64,000 nt of DNA. Source: Imbroritus primus. Lineage in GTDB: Bacteria; Pseudomonadota; Gammaproteobacteria; Burkholderiales; Burkholderiaceae. The translations under genes and the position numbers were made by a program. Every line of letters starts with the position of its first letter. The stretch's first letter is position 1. Under the pieces are notes generated by a model that did not search any database, was not told the origin of the DNA, and saw only the letters and a list, made by a program, of their open reading frames with translations. Shown piece after piece: positions 9,543 through 17,273 of this stretch. The stretch covers positions 62,001 to 126,000 of the forward strand of contig AKCV02000025.1 in NCBI GenBank assembly GCA_000272025.2, in the 5' to 3' direction.

Positions 9543-9757
9543 GCTTTGGACTGTCCGTCTGGCCCTTCCCGTGCCCGTGCGTCGCTATGGTTTGCGTGGT
9601 CGACAGTCCGTCACGTGTGCATCGCGTCATGTTCCCGCCACTGCGTGGCGTGCGTCCTGCCGCAGCAGGCTGCGGCAGCGCCTGCATGTATCACGTGATG
9701 CGACAACCCGCGAAACCTCGCGCTCGCACCCGTTCGCGCATGGGCATGCGCCTCGTG

Positions 9758-10447
9758 CTATTTCAGCTTGACCGGCTCATAGAAGCGGAACCCCACACCG
9801 CGCACCGTGGTGATCGGCAGGGGTAATCCGGAGGCTTCCTCTACCTTCCGGCGCAGGCGGCGGATCTGCGTATCGAGCCGGCGCCGGTCGTATGACAGGT
9901 AGTCCTGGCCAAGTGCTTCGATAATCTGCCTGCGCGTGACCACGTCGCTGTTGGCCGCGAGCGCGGCGAGCACCACGTAGTCCTGGTTGGACAGCAGGAT
10001 CGGCGCGGAGTCGGGGGGAATCAGGCAGCGCGGCGCATCGGACAGTTGCCAACTTGTTGCCGCCGGGGCTATCGCCGCTTCCGTGCCGCCACTCCTGCGC
10101 TTGCGATCCGTAATGTCGCGTGCGACGGCCACGCGGATCTTCTTTTCCTTGTACCAGCGGGCCGACCACATCAGATACACGATGCGGCCATCCTTGCGTA
10201 TGTAGCGATTCTCGAAATCGTATTGCAGGTGCCCGCCCATCAGACGGGCGACCGCGCCTAGCGTCTTCTTCCGGTCGGGCTCGTAGACCAGCTCGAGCAT
10301 CTGGCGGCCGACGAGTTCCTCCGGGGCATACCCGAAGATCTGCTCGCAGGCCCCCGTCACCGCCAGGAATACCCCTTCTTCATTGACCACGCAGACGGCG
10401 TCCAGCAGAAAATTCAGCAGGTCTGTCTCTGGGGCGGCGTGCGTCAT
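9758..10447 (-). CDS. PAS domain plus OmpR-type winged-helix regulator
   Basis: A predicted one-component regulator of 229 residues. Residues about 5-120 form a PAS domain with the S-box pattern (LLDAVCVVNEEGVFLAV, FGYAPEELVGRQ, and the PAC-like end VARDITDRK). A Ser/Ala/Pro linker follows, then residues about 145-225 form an OmpR/PhoB-type winged helix (LLSNQDYVVLAALAA, RRLDTQIRRLRRKVEE, ITTVRGVGFRFY). There is no receiver domain and no kinase, so the PAS domain would sense a small ligand or redox state directly. It is monocistronic, with about 700 bases of non-coding DNA upstream. No cofactor-binding residues can be assigned with confidence. Confidence 0.88.
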   Translation of the reverse strand: MTHAAPETDLLNFLLDAVCVVNEEGVFLAVTGACEQIFGYAPEELVGRQMLELVYEPDRKKTLGAVARLMGGHLQYDFENRYIRKDGRIVYLMWSARWYKEKKIRVAVARDITDRKRRSGGTEAAIAPAATSWQLSDAPRCLIPPDSAPILLSNQDYVVLAALAANSDVVTRRQIIEALGQDYLSYDRRRLDTQIRRLRRKVEEASGLPLPITTVRGVGFRFYEPVKLK

Positions 10448-10892
10448 GTTTGAGGGGGGGGGCTGGGGATCGGGGGCGGCCAGTGCTTGCTGAAGTGCAA
10501 ATGCTCATATTTGCTCAGTCTGCATTCTAGCCAAATCCTTATACTTCTTCGCCGGGGGAAACGTGCGGCGCATGCCGGGCGGTCTTGCAATGCAAGACGG
10601 GGCGGGAATGGGTGTTCCGGAGTCCGTCACTCCACTCATAAAAACAAGGGTCATAGCAGTACTGCATCACAGGCCGGGCATGCCGACGACACTGCCGTGC
10701 GTTGTTGGCATGCCCCGTCTCCGGATTATTCACTGCGCTGAAATGCTGGACACAAGTCCTTCGAGCGGTGCCATGCCTTAAACATCGACATGACTGATCT
10801 CCCCTGCGCGCAGCGTGAGCCAATGCCCGGAAATAGGCTGCCATGGCCTGCCGTGGCGATGGCAGGCCGCGTACCAGTCAATGCATCCTGAT

Positions 10893-10957
10893 CCTGGGGG
10901 TCCGTTTGGACGGGGCCCCAGGTTTTCATAACCCAGCCTGGCGCTGGGTTTTTTTTT
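10893..10957 (+). ncRNA. Candidate small structured RNA ending in an intrinsic terminator
   Basis: Two adjacent hairpins. The first is CCTGGGG (10893-10899) pairing with CCCCAGG (10916-10922), with an inner TCC/GGA pairing. After eight bases comes a terminator, AACCCAGC (10930-10937) with GCTGGGTT (10943-10950), followed by a T run to 10957. No gene reads into it from upstream, so the terminator is orphan and could close a small RNA starting somewhere after 10560. It could also act on the minus strand. The 5' end is unknown. Confidence 0.4.
10930..10957 (+). terminator. Intrinsic terminator with long T tract
   Basis: Perfect 8-base stem AACCCAGC/GCTGGGTT with a 5-base loop, followed by a run of T (10949-10957). 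It isolates the downstream operon from upstream transcription. Confidence 0.85.
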
Positions 10958-11026
10958 GGCCTGTGATGCGCGATGGCTCTCGCGTTGCGGGCTGGTCATG
11001 GCAATGACAGGCCGTGGCTTACGGAC

Positions 11027-11097
11027 TTTGCATTACGAAAACCGATACTCAGATCAATAACTTTTCGATTTAGCTTAAGCAAAGCCACCTCCATAAT
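11027..11097 (+). promoter_or_regulatory. LysR-type operator and promoter of catabolic operon 1
   Basis: TTTGCAT-N11-ATACTCA at 11027-11051 has the T-N11-A geometry of LysR boxes. Its right half is identical to the perfect box at 17156-17180; its left half matches only partly. A -10-like CATAAT lies at 11092-11097. The box centre (11039) is 53 bases upstream of the -10, against 52 in the other promoter. This places the box near -65, the usual activator position. No good -35 is seen, as expected for an activator-dependent promoter. Confidence 0.55.
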
Positions 11098-11147
11098 GAC
11101 TTCCACACTTCTGATGACGCAGGTCATCACCAGGGAGGAGGTCGACA

Positions 11148-12362
11148 GTGTCAACGGCTCAACATCTATCGCCCGGCAGTCTCGATGGCATTCGTGTGCT
11201 CGATCTTTCGCGCATCCTGGCAGGTCCGAGCTGCACGCAACTGCTGGCGGATCTCGGCGCCGATGTGATCAAGGTCGAGCGGCCGGGTGCCGGTGACGAC
11301 ACCCGCAAATGGGGACCCCCTTACCTGCGCGATGATGCGGGCCGGGAACTGGCCGAGAGCGCCTACTATGCCTGTGCCAACCGCAACAAGCGTTCGATTG
11401 CCGTTGACCTGACCAGTCCCGAGGGGCAGGCCGTGATCCACGCGCTGCTGGCCGATGCCGATGTGCTGGTGGAGAACTTCAAGGTCGGCGACCTCGCGCG
11501 CCATGGTTTGTCCTACGCGCAACTCCACGAACGCTATCCGCGCCTCGTATATTGCTCGATTACCGGTTTTGGCCAAACTGGCCCGTACGCCTCGCGGCCC
11601 GGCTACGATTTTCTCGCGCAGGGCATGGGCGGCATCATGAGCCTGACCGGCACGCCCGACGGGGAACCGCAGAAGGTTGCGGTCGGCATCACTGACCTTA
11701 TGACCGGCATGTATGCCACGGTTGGCATCCTGGCGGCGCTGCGCCATCGCGATCAGCATGGCGAAGGCCAGCACATCGACGTGGCGCTGCTCGATGCGCA
11801 GGTCGCGTGGCTGGCGAATGCCGGCACGCACTACCTGACCGCCGGCGAAGCCCCGCCCCGTCTTGGCAACGGCCATCCCAACATCGTGCCGTACGAAGTC
11901 TTTCCGGCCAGCGACGGCTACTTCATCCTGGCGGTCGGCAACGATGCGCAGTTCGCCCGCTTCTGCAGCCTGACCGGCGTGCCAGAACTGGCCCAGGATG
12001 CGCGCTACGCCACCAACCGCATGCGCGTGCAGAACCGCACCGAACTCGTGCCGCAGCTCAAGGCGCTGACCGTGCGCCAGCCGCGCGCCTATTGGACCGA
12101 ACAGCTCGAGCGCCTCGGTATTCCGGGTGGTCCGATCAACACCATTGCCGATGTGTTTAACGACCCGCAGGTACTCGCGCGCGGCATGCGCGTGGCCATG
12201 CCTGCGCCGGGCTACGCCGGTGGCAAGGTCGAACTGATCGGCAACCCCATCCACATGAGCCGCACCGCGCCCTCCTATCGCCGCCCGCCGCCACGCCTGG
12301 GCGAGCACACCGAGGACATCCTGAACGCGCTCGCGGCCGGCAACGGATTTCACGCTCACTAG
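11148..12362 (+). CDS. CaiB/BaiF class III CoA-transferase
   Basis: Moves CoA between carboxylic acids. The 404-residue protein opens with the family pattern SLDGIRVLDLSRILAGPSCT and LGADVIKVERPGAGD. The catalytic aspartate that forms the mixed anhydride is Asp183 in VGITDLMTGMYA. The start is a GTG at 11148 with an excellent GGGAGGAGG six bases upstream. First gene of a five-gene operon, followed after 21 bases by an acyl-CoA-dehydrogenase-like gene. CoA donor and acceptor cannot be read from sequence. With that neighbour, a succinyl-CoA-dependent activation of 3-sulfinopropionate or a similar short acid is the working hypothesis. Confidence 0.93.
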   Translation: MSTAQHLSPGSLDGIRVLDLSRILAGPSCTQLLADLGADVIKVERPGAGDDTRKWGPPYLRDDAGRELAESAYYACANRNKRSIAVDLTSPEGQAVIHALLADADVLVENFKVGDLARHGLSYAQLHERYPRLVYCSITGFGQTGPYASRPGYDFLAQGMGGIMSLTGTPDGEPQKVAVGITDLMTGMYATVGILAALRHRDQHGEGQHIDVALLDAQVAWLANAGTHYLTAGEAPPRLGNGHPNIVPYEVFPASDGYFILAVGNDAQFARFCSLTGVPELAQDARYATNRMRVQNRTELVPQLKALTVRQPRAYWTEQLERLGIPGGPINTIADVFNDPQVLARGMRVAMPAPGYAGGKVELIGNPIHMSRTAPSYRRPPPRLGEHTEDILNALAAGNGFHAH

Positions 12363-12383
12363 ATCACTAGACAAGGTACGCAT

Positions 12384-13586
12384 ATGTTCCAGTTCACCTC
12401 TACGCAACTCGAATGGCAGCGCAAGGCGCGCGAGATGGCTGCGGCCGTGATGGCGCCGCGCGCGGCAGAAACGGATCGCACCGAACAGTATCCATGGGAA
12501 GTGGTTGGCGCGATGCGCGACGCCGGCTTCATGGGCATGACGATTCCCCAGGCCTACGGCGGCAAGGGTGCGAGCTGCCTGGAGGCCGTGCTGGTCATCG
12601 AGGCGTTCTCGCAGGTCTGCGCCGCATCGGGCCGCATCGCGGTCGAATCGAACATGGGTGCCATCGGCGCCATCATGAAATACGGCACCGAAGAGCAAAA
12701 GCAGCTGGGCGCGCGCCTGGTGCTGGATGGCGACAAGCCCGCGATCTGTATCACCGAACCGGGCGCTGGCAGCTCGGCCACCGACCTGCGCACCACCGCG
12801 ACGCGTCATGGAGACCATTGGCGCTTGAATGGCGAAAAGCACTGGATCACCGGTGGGGGCGTATCGCGCCTGCACCTGGTGTTCGCCCGCGTGATGGACG
12901 ACGGTATGGACCGCGGCATCGCCGGCTTCATCGTGGTCGGGCCGGACGTGCCGGGCATGACCATCAAGCGCCTGTATGCCATGGGGATCCGCGGCGTGCC
13001 AGAAGGACACATCACTTTCGACAACGTCGAGGTGCACACCTCGATGATGGTGTCGCCGCCGGGTGGCCCGGAGCGCGGTTTTGCGGGGCTGATGAACGCC
13101 TACAACGCGCAGCGCGTCGGCGCGGCGACCGTGGCGCTTGGCGTGGCGCAGAGCGCTTATGAACTGGCGCGCGACTATGCCCTGAAGCGCGAACAATTCG
13201 GCCGGCCGATCGCCGAGTTCCAGGGCATCCAGTGGATGCTGGCCGACATGTCGGTGCAGCTGGAAGCGGCGCGGGCCCTGATCTACAAGGCGGCGCTCAG
13301 CGGCACGGAGTTTCCCGACATTCTCGCGGCCGCGCAGGCCAAGGTGCTGGCGTCCGACATGGCCCTCAAGGTCACCAGCGATGCACTGCAGATCCACGGT
13401 GCAGTCGGTTACGGTCGCGCGTTGCCGCTCGAGCGGATGCTGCGCGACGCCCGCATGTTCACGATTTCTGGCGGCACCGGGCAGGTGCTGCGCAACCAGA
13501 TCGCCAGCAAGCTGCTCGGCCACAAGCTGCCGCAGACGCGCGATGGTTATCTGAAACATCCCATCGGCTCCGGCAGCGCGTCCTGA
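12384..13586 (+). CDS. Acyl-CoA dehydrogenase superfamily protein, possible 3-sulfinopropanoyl-CoA desulfinase
   Basis: Full-length acyl-CoA dehydrogenase fold of 400 residues: N-terminal helical domain, middle beta domain with the flavin motifs ITEPGAGSSATDL (about 123-135) and HWITGGG (153-159), and a C-terminal helical domain with KREQFGRPIAEFQ. Both known catalytic-base positions are changed: the Glu before Gly-Thr in the C-terminal motif is Gly363 (ISGGT), and the isovaleryl-type position before Arg is Gln243 (NAQRV). Ordinary alpha-beta dehydrogenation is therefore unlikely. From memory, 3-sulfinopropanoyl-CoA desulfinase of Advenella lacks the Glu, has Gln at the equivalent site and uses Arg84; residue 84 here is Arg (ASGRIAVES). 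That enzyme releases sulfite and propionyl-CoA. The assignment is a hypothesis; the superfamily is certain. Confidence 0.85.
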   Translation: MFQFTSTQLEWQRKAREMAAAVMAPRAAETDRTEQYPWEVVGAMRDAGFMGMTIPQAYGGKGASCLEAVLVIEAFSQVCAASGRIAVESNMGAIGAIMKYGTEEQKQLGARLVLDGDKPAICITEPGAGSSATDLRTTATRHGDHWRLNGEKHWITGGGVSRLHLVFARVMDDGMDRGIAGFIVVGPDVPGMTIKRLYAMGIRGVPEGHITFDNVEVHTSMMVSPPGGPERGFAGLMNAYNAQRVGAATVALGVAQSAYELARDYALKREQFGRPIAEFQGIQWMLADMSVQLEAARALIYKAALSGTEFPDILAAAQAKVLASDMALKVTSDALQIHGAVGYGRALPLERMLRDARMFTISGGTGQVLRNQIASKLLGHKLPQTRDGYLKHPIGSGSAS

Positions 13587-13653
13587 AAAAACACGCCCGC
13601 CCGGCGGGAGCAACTCCCGTATCGACTGCCCATATAACACAGAGGAGACATGC

Positions 13654-14628
13654 ATGAAGACGTTCAGGAAAATTGCGCGCGTAATGTTGGCTACCGGATT
13701 GGCGACTGTGCTTGCCGGGGCTTCGCTGGGTGCCATGGCGGCCTGGCCGGACAAACCGATCAAGCTGGTGGTGCCGTTCCCGCCGGGCGGCAATACGGAT
13801 GCGCTTGGGCGCCTGGTGGCGCAACACCTGACCACCTCGCTGGGCCAGACCGTGATTGTCGAGAACAAGCCGGGCGCGGGCAGCATGATCGGTTCGCAGA
13901 TGGTGGCGCGCGCCGCGCCGGACGGCTACACCTTCCTGGTGGGCAGCATCGCCAATGCGCTGAACCATTACTTCTACAAGAAGCCGATGTACGACATCAC
14001 CAAGGAGCTGATTCCGGTTTCCCAGCTCGTGGCGGTGCCCAACTACCTGGCCATCAACAACAACTTCCAGGCGCGCACGATGGCGGACATCATCGCCTAC
14101 GCCAAGGCCAATCCGGAGAAGGTGAGCTGTGCGACCACGGGCGTCGGTACCAGCACCTACATGTCGTGCGAAATGCTCAAGAGCATGACGGGCGCAAAGA
14201 TCGTCAACGTACCTTACAAGGGTGGCGCCGCCGCGATGCAGGACGTGATGGGCGGGCAGGCGCAGATGGTCATCGCCAACGAGGCCTTGCCGTTCATTCA
14301 GGATAAGCGCCTCACCGGCGTGGCGGTCACCACGGCCAAGCGCTCCTCGCTGGCGCCGGATCTGCCGGCCATCTCCGAAACGGTCCCGGGTTTTGACGTC
14401 ACCTCGTGGTATGGCATTTTTGCGCCAACCGGCACGCCGCCGCAGATCGTGGAAAAACTCAGCGCCGAGGTCGCCAAAATGCTGCAGTCGCCCGAGGTGC
14501 GCAAGCGTCTCGACACGCTCGGCGCCACGCCGGTTGGCAGCTCGCCCAAGGAGTTCGGCGCTTACGTGAATGCCGAGATGAAGCGCTGGGAAGCCGTCAT
14601 CAAGCCGCTGAACATCAGCCTCGACTGA
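13654..14628 (+). CDS. Bug-type tripartite tricarboxylate transporter receptor (TctC family)
   Basis: Periplasmic solute-binding protein of 324 residues. A signal peptide covers residues 1-30 (basic MKTFRKIARVM, a hydrophobic stretch, cleavage after AMA). The mature part starts AWPDKPIKLVVPFPPGG, and the ligand-loop motif ENKPGAGSMIGSQMVA lies near 70-85. The late signature GIFAPTGTPPQIVEKL is also typical. Bug proteins bind small carboxylates or their analogues. The membrane partners TctA and TctB are not in the window, so it may work with a transporter elsewhere or as a sensor. GAGGAGA precedes the start. Third gene of operon 1, suggesting that the substrate is a carboxylic acid. Confidence 0.94.
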   Translation: MKTFRKIARVMLATGLATVLAGASLGAMAAWPDKPIKLVVPFPPGGNTDALGRLVAQHLTTSLGQTVIVENKPGAGSMIGSQMVARAAPDGYTFLVGSIANALNHYFYKKPMYDITKELIPVSQLVAVPNYLAINNNFQARTMADIIAYAKANPEKVSCATTGVGTSTYMSCEMLKSMTGAKIVNVPYKGGAAAMQDVMGGQAQMVIANEALPFIQDKRLTGVAVTTAKRSSLAPDLPAISETVPGFDVTSWYGIFAPTGTPPQIVEKLSAEVAKMLQSPEVRKRLDTLGATPVGSSPKEFGAYVNAEMKRWEAVIKPLNISLD

Positions 14629-14653
14629 GCCCCCATTCTTTTCCGGAGACATT

Positions 14654-15859
14654 GTGAAAGTTACCGCAGTCGAAACCCTGGCATGCGATGCCGGATGGCG
14701 CAACTACTACTTCGTCAAGATCAGTACCGACGGTGGCGTGGTGGGCTGGAGCGAATACGATGAAGGCTTTGGTTCGCCCGGCGTAACCGCCATCATCGAA
14801 CAGATCGGTAAGCGCGTGGTCGGCCAGTCGATCAACGATCATGAGCGCATCTTCACCGAACTGACTTGCCTGACGCGGCCCGCGCCGGGTAGCGTGATCG
14901 GCGAAAGCATCGGCGCCATCGAGAACGCGCTGCTCGATGCCAAGGCCAAGGCACGCAATGTGCCGTGCTATGACCTCCTCGGCGGCAAGATGCGCGATTC
15001 CGTGCGCGTGTACTGGTCGCACTGTCCCACCTGGCGGATCAACCATCCCAAGTTCTATCCGCCGGCAGTGACTGATCTGCAGGGTGTGGCGGCGACGGCG
15101 GCCGAGGCGCGCGAGCGCGGGTTCACGGCGCTCAAGACCAATATGTTCATCCATGACGAAGGCGATGCCTACGCCTGGCGCTCGGGCTTTGCCGTGCCCT
15201 TTCAGCCGGAGCGCAACATCGACCGGCGCTTGATCCGTAATATCCGCGACCATCTCGAGGCGCTGCGCGATGGCGCCGGTCCGGACATGGACATCCTCAT
15301 CGACTTCAACTTCAATGCGCGGCCCGAAGGCTACCTGAAGCTGCTGCGTGCACTCGAGGATCACGACCTGTTCTGGGTCGAGATCGACACGCCGAGCGCC
15401 CAGGGGTTGGCCTACGTGCGCAACCACAGCCGTCATCCGATCAGCTCGTGCGAAACGCTCATCGGCCTGGGCAGCTTTCTGCCGTACTTCCAGCAGAGCG
15501 CGATGGATGTGGCGATCGTCGATACGGTGTGGAATGGCGTGTGGCAGTCGATGAAGATCGCCGCCATGGCCGATGCCTTCGAGGTGAACATCGCGCCGCA
15601 CAATTTCTACGGCCACCTGTGCACCTTCATGAATGCGCACTTTGCTGCCGCCGTGCCCAACCTGCGCATCATGGAAACCGACATCGACCACCTGCCGTGG
15701 GAGGACGAGTTGTTCACCCATGCGCCGGAGTACCGCGATGGCCATCTGATCATTCCGGACCGGCCGGGCTGGGGATGCGATCCGGTGGAAGAAGCCATCC
15801 GCGCGCGTCCGCCGCGCGGCACCGGCGGCCTGCTGCAGTACAAGCGGCCGGCAGCCTGA
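14654..15859 (+). CDS. Enolase-superfamily enzyme (mandelate racemase/sugar-acid dehydratase group)
   Basis: A TIM-barrel enzyme of 401 residues that abstracts a proton alpha to a carboxylate. The three metal ligands are Asp217 (ILIDFNFNA), Glu243 (WVEIDTP) and Glu267 (SSCETLIG). The His-Asp dyad is His316 (NIAPHNFYG) and Asp290. At the end of strand 2 the group's KxK motif reads Lys161-Thr-Asn163, so the second lysine is replaced; this favours a dehydratase over a racemase. The substrate is unknown. The start is GTG at 14654 with CGGAGAC upstream. It follows the Bug gene by 25 bases, suggesting an alpha-hydroxy acid enters the pathway. Confidence 0.9.
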   Translation: MKVTAVETLACDAGWRNYYFVKISTDGGVVGWSEYDEGFGSPGVTAIIEQIGKRVVGQSINDHERIFTELTCLTRPAPGSVIGESIGAIENALLDAKAKARNVPCYDLLGGKMRDSVRVYWSHCPTWRINHPKFYPPAVTDLQGVAATAAEARERGFTALKTNMFIHDEGDAYAWRSGFAVPFQPERNIDRRLIRNIRDHLEALRDGAGPDMDILIDFNFNARPEGYLKLLRALEDHDLFWVEIDTPSAQGLAYVRNHSRHPISSCETLIGLGSFLPYFQQSAMDVAIVDTVWNGVWQSMKIAAMADAFEVNIAPHNFYGHLCTFMNAHFAAAVPNLRIMETDIDHLPWEDELFTHAPEYRDGHLIIPDRPGWGCDPVEEAIRARPPRGTGGLLQYKRPAA

Positions 15860-15895
15860 CATTGCTGACACTGACCAAGAGAAAAGGAAAACGAC

Positions 15896-16237
15896 ATGCT
15901 GAACAACTGGGTGGATCAACTCAACAACACGCGTGCAGCCGCTGCGCCGTTTGGCGAAGCCAATCCCAAGATGCTGACGGCCTTTCGCGGCCTCAATGCC
16001 GCACAGGGCAGTAACGGTGCGCTTGATGCCAAGACGCGCGAACTGATCGCGATCGCGGTGGCTGTCACCACACGCTGCGATGGCTGTATTGCCTCGCATG
16101 CCAGTGCCGCACGGCAGGCTGGCGCAACGGAAGCGGAAGTCAGCGATGCGCTCGGCACTGCCATCGCGCTCAATGCGGGTGCGGCCTATGTGTACTCGTT
16201 GCGCGCCATGGAGGCATTTGGCCAGATGGGCAAGTGA
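15896..16237 (+). CDS. Carboxymuconolactone decarboxylase/AhpD-like protein
   Basis: A small helical protein of 113 residues with the AhpD-type motif Cys-Asp-Gly-Cys-x3-His (CDGCIASHASAARQAG, about 62-77), a redox-active Cys pair. Members include alkylhydroperoxidase-like and carboxymuconolactone decarboxylase-like proteins; the CxxC with His favours a redox role. GGAAAA lies just before the ATG. Last gene of operon 1, convergent with the LysR gene after 17 bases. Its role in the pathway cannot be told; protection against a reactive or sulfur-containing by-product is one possibility. Confidence 0.88.
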   Translation: MLNNWVDQLNNTRAAAAPFGEANPKMLTAFRGLNAAQGSNGALDAKTRELIAIAVAVTTRCDGCIASHASAARQAGATEAEVSDALGTAIALNAGAAYVYSLRAMEAFGQMGK

Positions 16238-16254
16238 GTGCCGGGCAACTGGTG

Positions 16255-17136
16255 CTAGAAGATGCCGGGTTCGGGCGCCAGCTGTTCGAACGAGGTCAGC
16301 AGCGTGGCGGTCAAGGCGCTGCGGGCATGCGCCGGCCGCTCGATGAGCGACACCGGGCGGTTGAAGTTCGGCAGCGGCGCGATGTGCAGCGTGGGCTTGC
16401 GGTGCCACGAAGCGCGCCGGATCAGCGGCACGATCGATACGCCCAGGCCCTCGCTGACCATCACGGTGATGGCGTCGAGCGAATTCAGTTCCACGCCCGG
16501 CCGGACCTGCAGGCCTTGCTCGAGAATGTACTGCTCGATCCGCATGCCGGCCCAGGTGCTGCGGTCGAAACGCACATAGGGCGCGGCTTGCAGGATCGCC
16601 GGCACATCCATCTGCCGCATGCTGCTATGGCCGATGACAACGAAAGGCTCGGTGTAGAGATGGCGGGCGATCAGGCCGGTGGAGAAATTTTCCGGCGGTT
16701 GCGTGACGATTGCCGCATCCAGTACGCCGGCATCGACCTGGGCGACCAGGTCGCCCGAAATGCCGGCGATGATCTTCACTTCGAGCTGCGGATGTTCGAG
16801 CGAGATGCGCCGCAGCAGGCATGGCAGGACACCGCTCAAGGCGCTATTGATGACACCGAGCGAGAGCACGCCCGAGACCGTGCGGCTGCCATCGAGCGCA
16901 CACATCTCCTGATAGGTGGCCACCATGTGCTCGGCCAACGGCACGAGGCGATGCCCAGCAGGCGTGAGTTTGATGGAGCGCTTGGTGCGGATGAACAGGT
17001 CGACGCCGAGCTCGCGCTCCAGCGATTTCATTTGCACGCTGACCGCGGCCTGCGACAGATGGACCTGTTCCGCGGCTGCCACTACGGTGCCGTAACGGTA
17101 GAGGGCAAGAAACGCGCGCAACGAACGGATCATCAT
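16255..17136 (-). CDS. LysR-family regulator of the catabolic island
   Basis: A LysR-type regulator of 293 residues. The N-terminal helix-turn-helix covers about residues 3-62 (FLALYRYGTVVAAAEQVHLSQAAVS, ELGVDLFIRTKRSIKLT), followed by the periplasmic-binding-protein-like effector domain. The gene lies between the two plus-strand operons and is divergent from operon 2. A perfect TGAGTAT-N11-ATACTCA LysR box lies 19 bases upstream of its start codon, a partial copy precedes operon 1, and both have the same spacing to a -10. It is therefore very likely the activator of both operons and represses itself. The inducer is presumably the substrate or an acyl-CoA intermediate. Confidence 0.95.
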   Translation of the reverse strand: MMIRSLRAFLALYRYGTVVAAAEQVHLSQAAVSVQMKSLERELGVDLFIRTKRSIKLTPAGHRLVPLAEHMVATYQEMCALDGSRTVSGVLSLGVINSALSGVLPCLLRRISLEHPQLEVKIIAGISGDLVAQVDAGVLDAAIVTQPPENFSTGLIARHLYTEPFVVIGHSSMRQMDVPAILQAAPYVRFDRSTWAGMRIEQYILEQGLQVRPGVELNSLDAITVMVSEGLGVSIVPLIRRASWHRKPTLHIAPLPNFNRPVSLIERPAHARSALTATLLTSFEQLAPEPGIF

Positions 17137-17155
17137 GCCGGGCCTCGCAGAACAT

Positions 17156-17225
17156 TGAGTATTAGCAGAGATGATACTCAGTTATAGAAATTTGCAATAT
17201 TCCCTGATGCCGGGATTCTTATAAT
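17156..17225 (+). promoter_or_regulatory. Perfect LysR box and promoter of catabolic operon 2
   Basis: TGAGTAT (17156-17162)-N11-ATACTCA (17174-17180) is a perfect inverted repeat with the T-N11-A core. A perfect TATAAT lies at 17220-17225 without a recognisable -35, consistent with an activated promoter. The box centre (17168) would fall near -65 of operon 2 and just ahead of the lysR start on the other strand, the classical shared arrangement. Confidence 0.75.
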
Positions 17226-17273
17226 CGACACCATGTGGTGCCGACGTCAGTCTGATTCAGGAGGAATGTCCCC

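Larger units (their letters stand above)
10448..11147. other. 700-base region without a convincing gene
   Basis: Lies between the PAS regulator (minus) and the CoA-transferase operon (plus). Short open frames here have no ribosome site or recognisable sequence. It holds an inverted repeat GCAAAT-N6-ATTTGC at 10497-10514 (50 bases upstream of the PAS gene, possible autoregulatory site), a run of G at 10453-10461, two consecutive hairpins ending in a T tract (10893-10957), and the LysR-type site and -10 element of the downstream operon (11027-11097). Confidence 0.7.

Noticed and set aside
10563-10781. A 72-codon plus-strand frame in the gap before operon 1
   Set aside because: No ribosome site, no recognisable sequence; the region is better explained as non-coding.
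11166-13886. A 906-codon open frame on the minus strand
   Set aside because: It is antisense to the CoA-transferase and dehydrogenase genes, which have clear motifs and ribosome sites. Long antisense frames are common in GC-rich DNA; its sequence is Arg/His/Ala-rich with no domain.
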